A DNA stretch of 64,000 bases from Aptenodytes patagonicus (taxonomy: Eukaryota > Chordata > Aves > Sphenisciformes > Spheniscidae), in NCBI RefSeq assembly GCF_965638725.1, contig NC_134975.1:2926179-2990178 (forward strand), in the 5' to 3' direction. The position numbers and the translations under genes were made by a program. The notes under the pieces were generated by a model that was given only the letters and a program-made list of their open reading frames with translations, searched no databases and was not told the DNA's origin. Below, piece after piece: positions 35,801 through 45,227 of the stretch (position 1 is the stretch's first letter; every line of letters begins with the position of its first letter).

Positions 35801-38800
35801 TGCTGGGTCCAGGCGTCACACCAGTGGTCAAGCAGCTGGGTCCAGAGCATGTCTCAGGGATGTGGTGACAGTGCAGCGGGGGGGGGGGCACTCAGTGACC
35901 CCCCAGGAGGTGCCCCAGCCCTGCAGCGGGCATCCCTGCAAGCAGGAGGTCCCTTCACCCCCTTCTGTGCGCACAGGAGCTTTCATCGTGCCTTTGCAGG
36001 GCGACCAGCTCCATCTTCTCGTCTCCACTCCCCCCCCCCTCCACTCACACTGCCAATCCCCCAGTGCCTGGGGGGACACGGCCTCAATCGTAGCCGAGAT
36101 GAGGCTGCTTTGACCTCCCCCAAATTGCTGTGGCCTCTGCACCGGGGAAGACGGTCTGAGCGTAATGAACCTCCCACCAACCCATGCCCCTGGGAAGGCA
36201 AACACGGCTGGCGCCTCGCAGTGCCCATTAGTGCGGAGCAGGGAGCGGGGGCCGGCGGCACCACAAAAGCCATGCGCACCGCACAGTTCACATTGCCAGC
36301 ACCTGAGCGCCTGGGTTATATTTGCAGTTCTGCTTGGCAGCTTGAACTCTTAGCAAGTGTCTCCAAACCCCCACCTGACCACCCACTGCACAGTGACTCA
36401 GTTTCCCCACTTGGATGAGACTGGGGACGACGACTCTAAAGCATGAAGAAAAGGGGCTGTCCAAACGCCTCTGTTCTCTGCCAAGCACCTTGATGACCTG
36501 CACAGGGAAGGGGTCTTGTGGGGAAGACACCTGGGCAGTCAGATGTGTCCCCCTCCCCAAGCACTTCCTGCCCGGCCTTCGGTCCCCACTGGACCCCCCC
36601 CATCCTCTTCCAGTGCCCCCAGCATGGCCCAGTTCCTGCTCAGCAGCGTCCATGCCCAAGCCAAGCAGTGCTCTGTGCTCATGCCAGCTGATCGAGAGCC
36701 TGGCAGATGCCAGCGCCAATTCAGGAGGTTAGAGGCATCAGCAGATAATGATCTTTTGCGCCGTGTGCGGCTGGGTGCCAAGAGGATCTGGCAGTAGCCG
36801 CTACCCAACCGCACTGGCTAATCAAGACGAACTCCACAGCACCGGGAATTGTGGTGTCTGTTGGAGGAGATTTGGGGCGATGGGTTTGTTTCACCATCTG
36901 CTGCTGACGCCTTCTGGGTAATTAATGCCTGGGAAGAATTAAGGGTGGGGGGAGCTGGGGGAATCACTCATGCAGCAGGCAGTGGGGCCTGACCCCCCCC
37001 AAGACATGCACAAAAATAAACAAGATGTATTGAGAGCTTGACCTTAAGCGTACAGAGAGTTAAAACGCTGCTTATGTGCATGCAGCGTTTGCCCTTTAAC
37101 CCCAATTGTGGGGACCTGTTTGGAACGAGGCAGGCGCTGCCTTGCTCCCCAGGACACCCATCTCTGCCAGCAGCTGGGCTGAGCCCCCCCGGCCAGGCAC
37201 AGTCGGTCCTGGCCGCAGGCCAGCTGCAGCCCCTGCCACCACCCAGCACTTCCAAGTGACCCAGCAGCAAGCTGGTGCCAGCTTTGCCGGAGTGGGGATC
37301 TGGCCCTATTCCTACCGCTCTGGCTACAAAAATAGCAGGAAGGAGAAAACAGATGCGTGAAGGTGCTGGGTGAGGCGGGGGCCCTGTGCCTGGATGGGGT
37401 GGAACAAGCGCCTCATGCCAGTGTGGACGACCATCCCCTCCCACGGCAGGACCATATGCTGAGGTGAGTGGATGGTGGGACACAGTGCTGGGTTCTGCCC
37501 AGTGCCTGAAAGGTGCCCACTGAGCCATGCAGCCCCTGGACCGCCATGCTGGGCAGGTTCTTGTCCTGCTAAAGCTCCTGCGCTTCACCACCATGGTGCT
37601 CCACTGGCATGCCTGGGACTTTAATCACTGCCAGGCGGGCAGGCAGCTGGGCATGCTGTGGAGGGAGAGTCTAATGCCAGGTGAAAGTGCTGATGTACCT
37701 GCCTGGCATGAGCTGCAGCTGATCACATGTAATGGATGACATGTCAAAAATTGCCCCAGCAACCTCTGCCGGCAATAGTCCCGCTTTAATGGCGCCAGGC
37801 ACATGCCAGGCACTTCACGTACAGGCACCCAGGACCACCTCCCCTTTACATGTACTGTTTGGGGGCCTCTCTGTGTCTCCCAAGTCACACACAGTCCTCT
37901 GTCAGCTGGGGAAACCGTGGCAGGCATGAACAGAAAAGCCCCAAATCCCCCTGTTCTGCATGCAGAAACACACAGTAGTGCCATGAAGATAGTGCAGGAG
38001 CCCTGGCCTGTGCTGTCCATCCATCTGCTCTCACCGAGGATGTGAAAAGCACCCAGGCATCCTGGCTGCCCATGCCCTCCATGCTGGCAGTGCGCAGGCA
38101 CCCACCTTTCCCCGGAAAAGCCCAGCCCCAGGGTGCCTCCTCCTCCAGGCCTGGACTCCCCTCCCCTGCCCTCCCCTGCCGGTGAGCCAGGCGTCCGGAT
38201 GCTCAGCCATGGCTCATCATCCTTTCCAGCCTGGCTGCTCTACCCCTGCCAAACCCAACTGCCAACAGCTTATGTGACTTTCAGCCCGGCGCTTGCAGCT
38301 CATTAACCCTCCCCAGGCCACCAGCCCCTGCCAGATCCCCCCACACTGAGCAGGGGGGACAGGTGAGGGGGAGCTGGGGACCCTCTGACAAGGGTCAGGT
38401 CCCTGCTGTAGGAGGGGATCCAGCCCAGCAGCAAAAGAGACCCATCCTGGCAGGGCAGGGACACTTGCCCAGCTGCCGCCATCTTGGCAGGTAGTTGTAG
38501 TTTATGAGGGTTTAAGCAGCTTTGTACACAAAACCCTCAGCTTGAAATTTTGACGGCAAGGGACAGGGACAGCTCTGAGCTGAAAGGATGGGAGTTGGTG
38601 CTTCAAACCTGGGGCTGCCGGGGTGAGTGGGGAGGGTGCTCGATTTCCACCCCCCCACCCCCCCAAAAAAACAGATGCCCCCAGAGCAAGGGTGTAGCAG
38701 GGGGGAGGACACGGAGCAGCACTCTTCACCCAAGCAGCTGCCAGCAGGCATGCCTGTCAGGGTAGGTAAGCCCAGGTGTGTATAAGAGCCAACGTGCCCG

Positions 38801-39346
38801 AAGCCCAGCCTGGCTCAGCGAAGGAGCCCTCTGGCCTCTCAGAAGCACTGGACAGAGGGAGCAGGCCAGGCAGTGCTGGGTGGTCTCACCCCTCCTCAGT
38901 AAAGGAGGGCTGGGGACCTCCAGGACCACCCAGCTTACCTGGAGGATGCTGCGAGAGCTGGGAGGACAGTGTGAAGGGGAAGCTGGCAAGCAGGCACAGC
39001 CTGGGAAGGCACGGGGAGGGCAGAGGAGCTGGACTGGGAGTCTGAGAAGGGGTTTGGGGAGTGGGAGGAAGACAGGGCTGGAGAAGGACGCAAAGGGCAG
39101 AGGAGGGCAGGAGAAGGGTGTGGGGAAACGCAGGGTCTCCGAGGCACGTGGCGAGAGAAGGGCAAGGATGAGCCCGGAGGGATGGGGGCTGCGGGGGGGT
39201 CCCTGGGAGGAGGAGAGGGGCAGAGGGATGCAGAGGGATGGGAAAGAATGGGGGGGTCCCTGGAAGGAGGGGGGTATGGGGTGACTCACTCCGGGGTGCC
39301 GCTTGACATGCCGTGAGAACATGCCTCCAAGGAGGGGACCCTTCAT
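32885..39346 (-). CDS. NDUFA4L2: NDUFA4L2, NDUFA4-like 2 mitochondrial protein (4 coding exons)
   Basis: Small inner-membrane protein of the NDUFA4/COXFA4 family; in mammals it is HIF-1-induced and dampens respiration in hypoxia. Exons on the minus strand: 39346-39290 (MKGPLLGGMFSRHVKRHPG), 35214-35126 (LIPLIGFISVGLGSAVLYLL...SPDV), 33254-33194 ([20 protein letters not shown]), 32941-32885 (FLAVSTDYKSLKKDRPNF, stop). Phases are 0, 2 and 0; total 87 aa, the same as human. One transmembrane helix lies in exon 2. The N terminus differs from human (MAGASLGARFYRQIKRHPG) except for the shared KRHPG; exon 1 is chosen because it gives KRHPG in phase with a gtgagt donor. Introns 1 (4.1 kb) and 2 (1.9 kb) are large for so small a protein. 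Synteny separates it from NDUFA4. Confidence 0.92.
33255..35125 (-). other. NDUFA4L2: NDUFA4L2 intron 2
   Basis: 1.9 kb noncoding. It has an AT-rich island at 34330-34430 (aattgctgagctaagtacc, aaattaaatcaatgagc, caaatattagatagg) and a tccatcc-type pyrimidine-rich degenerate repeat (34535-34790). No coding signal. Confidence 0.6.
34535..34790. repeat. CCAT-rich degenerate repeat
   Basis: Imperfect runs of ccatcc, catccctccc and tccatca, as expected of a decayed (CCAT)n or (TCCC)n satellite. Found in NDUFA4L2 intron 2; open frames here are artefacts. Confidence 0.55.
35215..39289 (-). other. NDUFA4L2: NDUFA4L2 intron 1 (4.1 kb)
   Basis: Donor gtgagt next to 39290, acceptor ctgcag before 35214. 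Beyond the candidate element at 35222-35465 it holds an AT-rich segment near 36835-36950 (aattgtggtgtctgttgg, gggtaattaatgcctgg) and a CACGTG at 39145-39150, a possible E-box/HRE-type site. No second gene was recognised. Confidence 0.6.
35222..35465. promoter_or_regulatory. Candidate conserved noncoding element beside NDUFA4L2 exon 2
   Basis: AT-rich, non-repetitive block immediately upstream (gene sense) of exon 2. It contains ccataataaaatgaatattt, gtagctgtcagcttgagtga, ctgaattaaaagagg and ggaattggatttggaatgag. It includes a CAGCTG-free stretch with TGACTG and AATTAAA words. Its sharp contrast with the surroundings suggests constraint; enhancer or splicing-related role is inference. Confidence 0.4.
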
Positions 39347-39689
39347 GGCAAGGGTGTGGGGAAGGTCTGGCTGCGATGGCAGGTTCCCGAGCGCCGTCCG
39401 AGGATGGAGGGTGGGCAGGAGATGTGAGGGAGGTGTCTGCAGCAGGGCTGGGAGGGACGGGGCGGGCCGGGATGGGAATCCCGGCCCAGGGACGCTGCAA
39501 GCTGGAAGGGGAGAGGGAGGCTGAGGATCACGTCCTGAGCCCTGGCTGCACTCTGCCCCTTCCAGCCTCTCCCGTAGTGAGCCCCGATGACTGGGTTAAT
39601 GACTAGCTTTGGACGCCTGAGGTCTGCACCCCAGACCGCATTCGTTCCTTGGTTTCCTTCTCTGTACAAGGGACCAGCCTCTTCCCTCC

Positions 39690-39960
39690 ACGTGCAAATC
39701 CTTCACAGGTTGCTCCGCACCTTCCTGCCAGGGCGAACGATGAGTCGTGTGATTTGCTATGACAACTTTGCTGATGTTTGCTGCCTCCCCTCAGCGCCCC
39801 CCTCCACCCTCCCGTTTATGATAAATGACATAACACCCAATTTACATTTAGCAATGCAAATCTCCCTGGCAGTAACAGATGCTGCTGTGCATATGGAAAC
39901 CAGCTATTTGTATCCACTGGCTTTTAACAAAAGACTGGGGAGATGGACGGAGTGGGCAGC
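39690..39960. promoter_or_regulatory. Candidate conserved noncoding element upstream of NDUFA4L2
   Basis: About 350 bases upstream of the NDUFA4L2 start codon. Words include gatttgctatgacaactttg, cgtttatgataaatgacata, acccaatttacatttagcaa, tgcaaatctccctgg (octamer-like ATGCAAAT at 39854-39861) and gtgcatatggaaaccagc. The AT-rich, non-repetitive sequence contrasts with the flanks. It could be a distal promoter element of NDUFA4L2; this is inference. Confidence 0.45.
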
Positions 39961-41129
39961 CAAAAGCAGCAGGCTGGAACTGGGCAGGGACTGGACCCCC
40001 CCAACCCTTATCTGGGGTGCGGGTGGTCATTCTCTGGCAGTGGCAAGAGCCAGTGCAGATCGTGTCCGGGGGGCAGCTGGGGACAGAGCATGACGAGGTG
40101 GCATACAATGTCACACAGTGTCACACACCTGATGGGCACAGGCCAGTCCCTGTCGAACACCCCTTCCACTGAGGGCTCGCAGCCAAAAGCCAGTGCCCCC
40201 CAGTAGACCAGTCTTTGCTCATGCAGATGCATACATGCATGCACACACACATGCACAGGTAGACAACCTACATGCTGACATGTCTGCAGGCACTCGCACA
40301 TGAACACCTCTATGCATACATGCATGCACACAAGAGCTCTGGCAATTCTTTTTACCGATGACTTGTAAGCCCCTCACTTTGAAGTTTTGGCTTGGAGCAC
40401 CCGAGGGATTCTCCTCTCTCCCACACATGCCCAGAGCCCCGCTGCTGCCCCCCCAGCCCAACAGTCCAGCCTCCCTCCCCACCTCAGCACCCTCTGCCCG
40501 GCACAGCGCAGCCCCGTTGGTGCCACTCCATCCTAACCTCATTTCTTTCAGCAAAGTATAAAAGGACAAAGGGGAGAAACTTCTCTGGAGTGTGTGGAAA
40601 TAAATAAACAAGGCCTGAATTGCAGCCAGCAGCACCATGTTGAGGCTTTTGTTGATATAATTAGAGTTTTGAAATGGGATTGATTAAGTGCCACTCCCCA
40701 AGACAGAGTGCATCCTGCCCTCAGCACAGGCACGTGCATGTCCTTCACTGCGTTCCTCTGTCAACGGCTGCTGCGGCACAAGGACAGTAGTGTGGTGTAT
40801 GGGGAGGGGGTGTGTGCATAAGGTCACAGCAGAGGTGTGCGGGAAGGGGTTCATGGGGTATGTGCATATGCACATGTGTGTAAGTGGTAGGACTCACATG
40901 CAGTGCCATAACCCCTTTGGAGCACAGCACCAAAGCACTGAGCAGGGATCCTAAGAGGGTGTCCGGCAGCATTAGGAGCCCAGGACGTCTGGGGGATCCC
41001 GCTCCTGTCACAGCCAGGTCTGCTTTGGAGCAACCTGCATCTCTGCACCCTGGCCCAATGCAAGCTCCTAACTCCCTGCAGACAAGCCCAGGACTCCTCC
41101 TAGAGATGCAGTGGGATTCCCTGCCCACA

Positions 41130-41220
41130 AAGCCCAGCTGCCTCCATGCTCATTAATGATTGTAATTAAGAGACAGTTTAATTCTGTGCCATGCTTCCCT
41201 CCTCCGTGGTGATTACAGTG
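41130..41220. promoter_or_regulatory. AT-rich island with homeodomain cores
   Basis: Contains ctcattaatgattgtaatta followed by agagacagtttaattctgtg. Four TAAT/ATTA cores fall within 40 bases, flanked by GC-rich sequence. Candidate enhancer, from motif content only. Confidence 0.35.
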
Positions 41221-41524
41221 TGTGCCCTGCTGCTCAGGAGCCCCCCTGGGCAGGCTGCCCACAGCCCCACGGGAGCAGCCGTCGTGAGGGGCTCAGCCCT
41301 GCAGAGTGCTGGGGGGGGCTCCAGCATGCTCCCCACCCCCTCTGCCCCCCCCCCCCGAGGGAGACGCAATAAACACTAGCAAATAGACACTGCTGGAGCT
41401 TCTTCTTTCATGGCTGCCCCTGCCTGGCACCATGCAGATCTGATGGGTCAGCGCTTTTGGGGAAGAACAAGACAGCCCACAAATACTTCCTAGAGAGAAA
41501 AGAATTACAGCAGCTGACCTCAGG

Positions 41525-41810
41525 AAGCATGCATGTGTGTGGACACACACCTGCAAATGCAGTTACACGTACGTGCGCATCTACACAGCTCTGCACTCAC
41601 ACATGCGTGCACAGAGACACACCCCTGCCTGCACAGCTACACATACCTGCACACGCACATGTGCATGGGCACCTGTGCGCACATACATCCGAACAGATGT
41701 GCATGGACACATGGACATATACATGCCTTTATGAGCAGATATATGCTTGCACATGTGCGTGCATACAAACATGCATGGCTAGGTGCACACTCACATGTGT
41801 GCTGGTGCAC
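41525..41810. repeat. CA/TG-rich decayed satellite
   Basis: Interspersed acacatgc, gcacacatg, acgtacgtgcgc and gcatacaaacatgcatgg words, almost entirely alternating purine-pyrimidine. No single unit length. Z-DNA-forming composition. Confidence 0.6.
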
Positions 41811-42419
41811 TCCCTGGCTCCATACAAGGGCTATGGGGACCTGATCCCGCAGGGTGGGGAGCTGAAAAGACAAATGGGGTGGCGGGGCTGGAGAGAGCCA
41901 CAGGGCCTTGGTGTCTCCACTTGCAGCTGCTGTGGCGGGTTATTTTACAACCACTCCAAAAATATTATTCAAGATGAAGGAGAATCACGGCTGCTGCGAG
42001 CGAGCGCAGTGCTGTCGCGGGGAATTTATCATTCTGAATTGGGTGCCCCCCCCCCCCCCAACACCGCGGTGATGAAGTGCTTCATTAATGGGAGCTGCTG
42101 CGTCTTGGGGCTGAACGTGCCTGCACCTGAGCATGCCGTTTCCTCTGGCTCCCAGCCTTGGCACTCGGCCCCCCTGTCCCCACACAGCATCCCCCCCCCC
42201 CAGCCACCCAACCAGCCTCCTGGCTCCACACAAACCCCCATTGCATGGGCCACTGCCCCACAGTTCACAGCCTCCCCACAGCCTCCCTGGCCCCACAGCT
42301 GGTACCCACTGGTTGTGCCCCCCCAGCCCTGGAAGGAACTGCCCCAAACCCTCCTCTGATGCTGATATGGCATCATCCCTTGCTGCTAAAGGGGACCTTT
42401 CCCTCGTTAAGGCTCTGCT

Positions 42420-42570
42420 CATGTCGAAGCTGTAAATCTCACTGGCTTTTGGCGGGGTGCAATGGAAACCATCATAAAAAATTCATACCAACTAAAGCAA
42501 ACAAACAATAAACAAACAGCCAATAATTAAATGGTGAATTAACGGGATATATTTCATAGCCCCACAGAGC
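42420..42570. promoter_or_regulatory. AT-rich island with A-rich homeobox motifs
   Basis: Contains aaagcaaacaaacaataaac (forkhead-like AAACAAACA), caataattaaatggtgaatt and aacgggatatatttcatag. The strongest AT-rich contrast in this part of the spacer. Could be a conserved element or an old unrecognised repeat. Confidence 0.35.
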
Positions 42571-43559
42571 TGCGCTGCAGGATAAGCCCCAGCACGGGAA
42601 GAAGGGGCTGGATCTTGGGAGGACCCGGCCCCTCCTGGAGAGAGAAGGGCATTCCTGGCCCTGCAAGGCTGCTGCCCGGGACCCCTTGCCTGGGCCCCAG
42701 CACAACCACACCAGGGGGCACAAGTGGCCACGCAGGGGCTGGTGAGGCTGGGCAGCACTAGCAGCTCCATGAAGGGCATCACATGCCAGCACTATTGTGA
42801 CATCTCATGATGACTTGCACAGCCAGATAATGGTGGAGCAACCACAGCCCTTCCTCCCTGCCAGACCGCCATGTACACACAGTGCTGGGATTGTCCCACA
42901 TCCCCTCACTTTGAGCTAGCGTGTGATGTCATGCCCACCCCATAATGTCACTGATCTCTATGACATCACAGTCCCCTCCTTGCTCCTGCTCTGTCTGTAA
43001 TGTGCCTCTGAGCACACCTGCCTACCAGCACCCAGGGGCTGGCCCTGGCACCATCCATCACGCAGCACGGGCACACATCATTTGTAACTGGCACCTTCAT
43101 TTAAAGGGCTATTACCATCCTAATTCTCCCCATTAATCACAGGGCACTGGGTGATGAGCACCAGGAGAGCCTATCTCTGACCCACAACCACTGCAGGATC
43201 GGGGTGGACACCAGCCTAATACCCCAAGACTCGGACACACACACACACCCCCCGCCCTGGTAATGCTGCAAAAGGTGGATGAGATGATGCCCACCCTTGT
43301 TCCCGCTGGCTCAGAGAGCCAGTACTCCAGTGCAAGGAACGAGCCGCTCTCCCTTGGCCTTTTCTGGTCCCAGAGCCACCAGCCCAGGCAGCGTGCTGGG
43401 TCCTGAGAAAGAAGGGATGTCCCCCACCATGGCCCCATGACCGCAGAGGGCAGGCGCTGCAGGACAGGAGCCCTGGCTGGGGGTTTTGGGGAGGCAGGGG
43501 GAGGTCAGCTCTTCCATGGCTGCTGTCACACCAGGAGGCGTTTCCTGGAACCAACCCCA

Positions 43560-43770
43560 CAATTAACCAATGACTTGGCCCTATCCCGCAATATTGATTT
43601 TTTTTTTTTTTCCATAATTCTCTGAAGAAAAGCCTAAGCCCAGAGCTGCGATTTTCCAAAGCCTGTTTTATAAATAACTGGGGTCACCAGCTGCCAATTG
43701 CTGTAATGCTGCCTTGATACAATTTAATAAACATAATAGCCTCTTCCTTCATTGTGACAAAGATACTGGT
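43560..43770. promoter_or_regulatory. AT-rich island with a T12 run
   Basis: Contains caattaaccaatgacttgg (an inverted CCAAT-like word), gcaatattgatttttttt and cttgatacaatttaataaac. Non-coding; candidate conserved element. Confidence 0.3.
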
Positions 43771-43794
43771 GGGGACAGAGCTGCACCGAGCGGA

Positions 43795-43995
43795 GGAACA
43801 CACGTCTGAGACACATGCACACATGGCTGAGATGCACACACACGTCTGAGACATGCATGCACGCGGCAGAGACAAGCATGCACACGTCTGAGACATGCAT
43901 GCACATGGCTGAGACATGGTTGAGATGGGTGCACATGGCTGAGACATGCACACACAGCTGAGACACGCGTGCACATGGCTGAGACGCATGCACGG
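43795..43995. repeat. Minisatellite, ~17-25 base unit (cacatggctgagacatg)
   Basis: Around nine imperfect tandem copies alternating between cacacgtctgagacatgcatg and cacatggctgagacatg forms. The core ctgagacatg is constant while the CA-rich part varies. It ends where the CpG-rich block at 44030 begins. Confidence 0.8.
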
Positions 43996-44029
43996 GGAAA
44001 AGCAGGAACACACCCCAGTGCGGGACACG

Positions 44030-44470
44030 CTGCCTGGCCGCAGCTGCGGGGCCGGGCCCGCCGCCACCGACAGACACGCGCCGTCACCACGCCGGCAGCG
44101 CGTGCGAAGGTGTGCGCTCGTGGACGGGCAGCCCCCCAACGCCAGGCACACGTCTGCACGCGCGCGCACGTGCCCGTGGGGCCGCCGTCCCGTGTGGGAT
44201 TGCCCCGGGGCTTCCGGGAGTCCTGTGGCGCCCTCTCGTGGCCGCGGCGCGGGTCAGGCCGGCGGGGACCGGGACCGCGATCGGGACCGGGGCCGGGCCG
44301 GGGCTGTCACCGCTGCTGGGACCGGCCTCGGCAGCCACCGTGTGCCGCGGAACAGCCCGGCAGCGTGGGCGCCAGCAGCGCTGGGACGCGGGCGGAGGGA
44401 CAGCCCATGGCTCCCGCCGTGCCCCCTGCCTGCTGCCGCCGCTGCTGCCGCCCACCATGCAGGGCCCTGG
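44030..44470. promoter_or_regulatory. Orphan CpG-rich island near the assembly gap
   Basis: Dense CpG (cacgcgcgcgcacgtgcccg near 44156-44175; ggccgcggcgcgggtcagg near 44240) followed by a gggaccggg/ggggccggg array (44265-44300) like the one before SHMT2. No exon with known protein similarity follows on either strand. It ends ~335 bases before the N gap, so a gene part may be missing from the assembly. Confidence 0.4.
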
Positions 44471-44805
44471 GAGAGGGCTGGGGGTCACGGACCCTCCTGC
44501 AGACACAGCTCTCATGGGACTGCCCACAGAGCCGCTGTGGTCCCAAGTCAGCGAGGTCCAGGGAGCCAGCCCAGTACCAGGGCCAAGGACCCCAAAAGGT
44601 CCAAAAGGACCTTGACCTCCTAGGGAGGCACTCGAGACGCTGGGTGCCCCGCCAGAGCTCCAGACATGGAGTGGGGGGCTTCTGTGCTGGGGAGCACCCT
44701 CTGCACCACAAGCAGGTCCAGGTCCTGTCTCCCACGTCCTGGGGGCCCGTGCTGAGCCCCCAGCAGCCTTCCCCTTTCCAGCTCCCCATCTCCCTCTCCC
44801 AGACC

Positions 44806-44905
44806 NNNNNNNNNNNNNNNNNNNNNNNNNNNNNNNNNNNNNNNNNNNNNNNNNNNNNNNNNNNNNNNNNNNNNNNNNNNNNNNNNNNNNNNNNNNNNNN
44901 NNNNN
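44806..44905. other. Assembly gap (100 N)
   Basis: Exactly 100 N bases, the usual placeholder for a gap of unknown length. The true missing sequence may be of any size, so the spacer length here is a minimum estimate. Confidence 0.99.
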
Positions 44906-45196
44906 AAGGCACCCCGCAGGCTCGTTGCCCAGACCTGAAGCACCAAAAGGATGGGGGCAGGCGGGTGAGAAGGTCTAGGCTGCCTGCGGGCACAGGATGG
45001 GGGGGCGCGGAGCCGCTGATCACGCGGCAGCTCCAGCAGTTGCAGAAGGGCCTGGGCTGGGGAGAGCCGCTCCAATTAGCTATAATCGCGCTTCCCCGCG
45101 GTGCCTGACACCGAAAAACCTACATAATTACCAGCAGCGACAGGGAAGGCAGGACCAGGCTCTTGTGCTTAATTGAGTGTTTACAGCCCTGGAGGC

Positions 45197-45225
<29 letters not shown>
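45197..45225 (+). repeat. Poly(G) run, 29 bases
   Basis: An uninterrupted run of 29 G, rare in vertebrate genomes and prone to sequencing and assembly error. It is ~290 bases from the N gap. Confidence 0.95.

Positions 45226-45227
<2 letters not shown>

Noticed and set aside
41457-42359. 300-codon open frame in the NDUFA4L2-STAC3 spacer
   Set aside because: The translation comes from a CA/TG satellite (His/Thr/Cys-rich) joined to proline-rich sequence; no known domain.
43795-43995. CRISPR-like regular repeats
   Set aside because: Imperfect tandem units without distinct unique spacers, in a vertebrate genome; it is a minisatellite.
43969-45108. 379-codon open frame crossing the N gap
   Set aside because: It is held open only by undetermined bases and GC bias; no recognisable protein.
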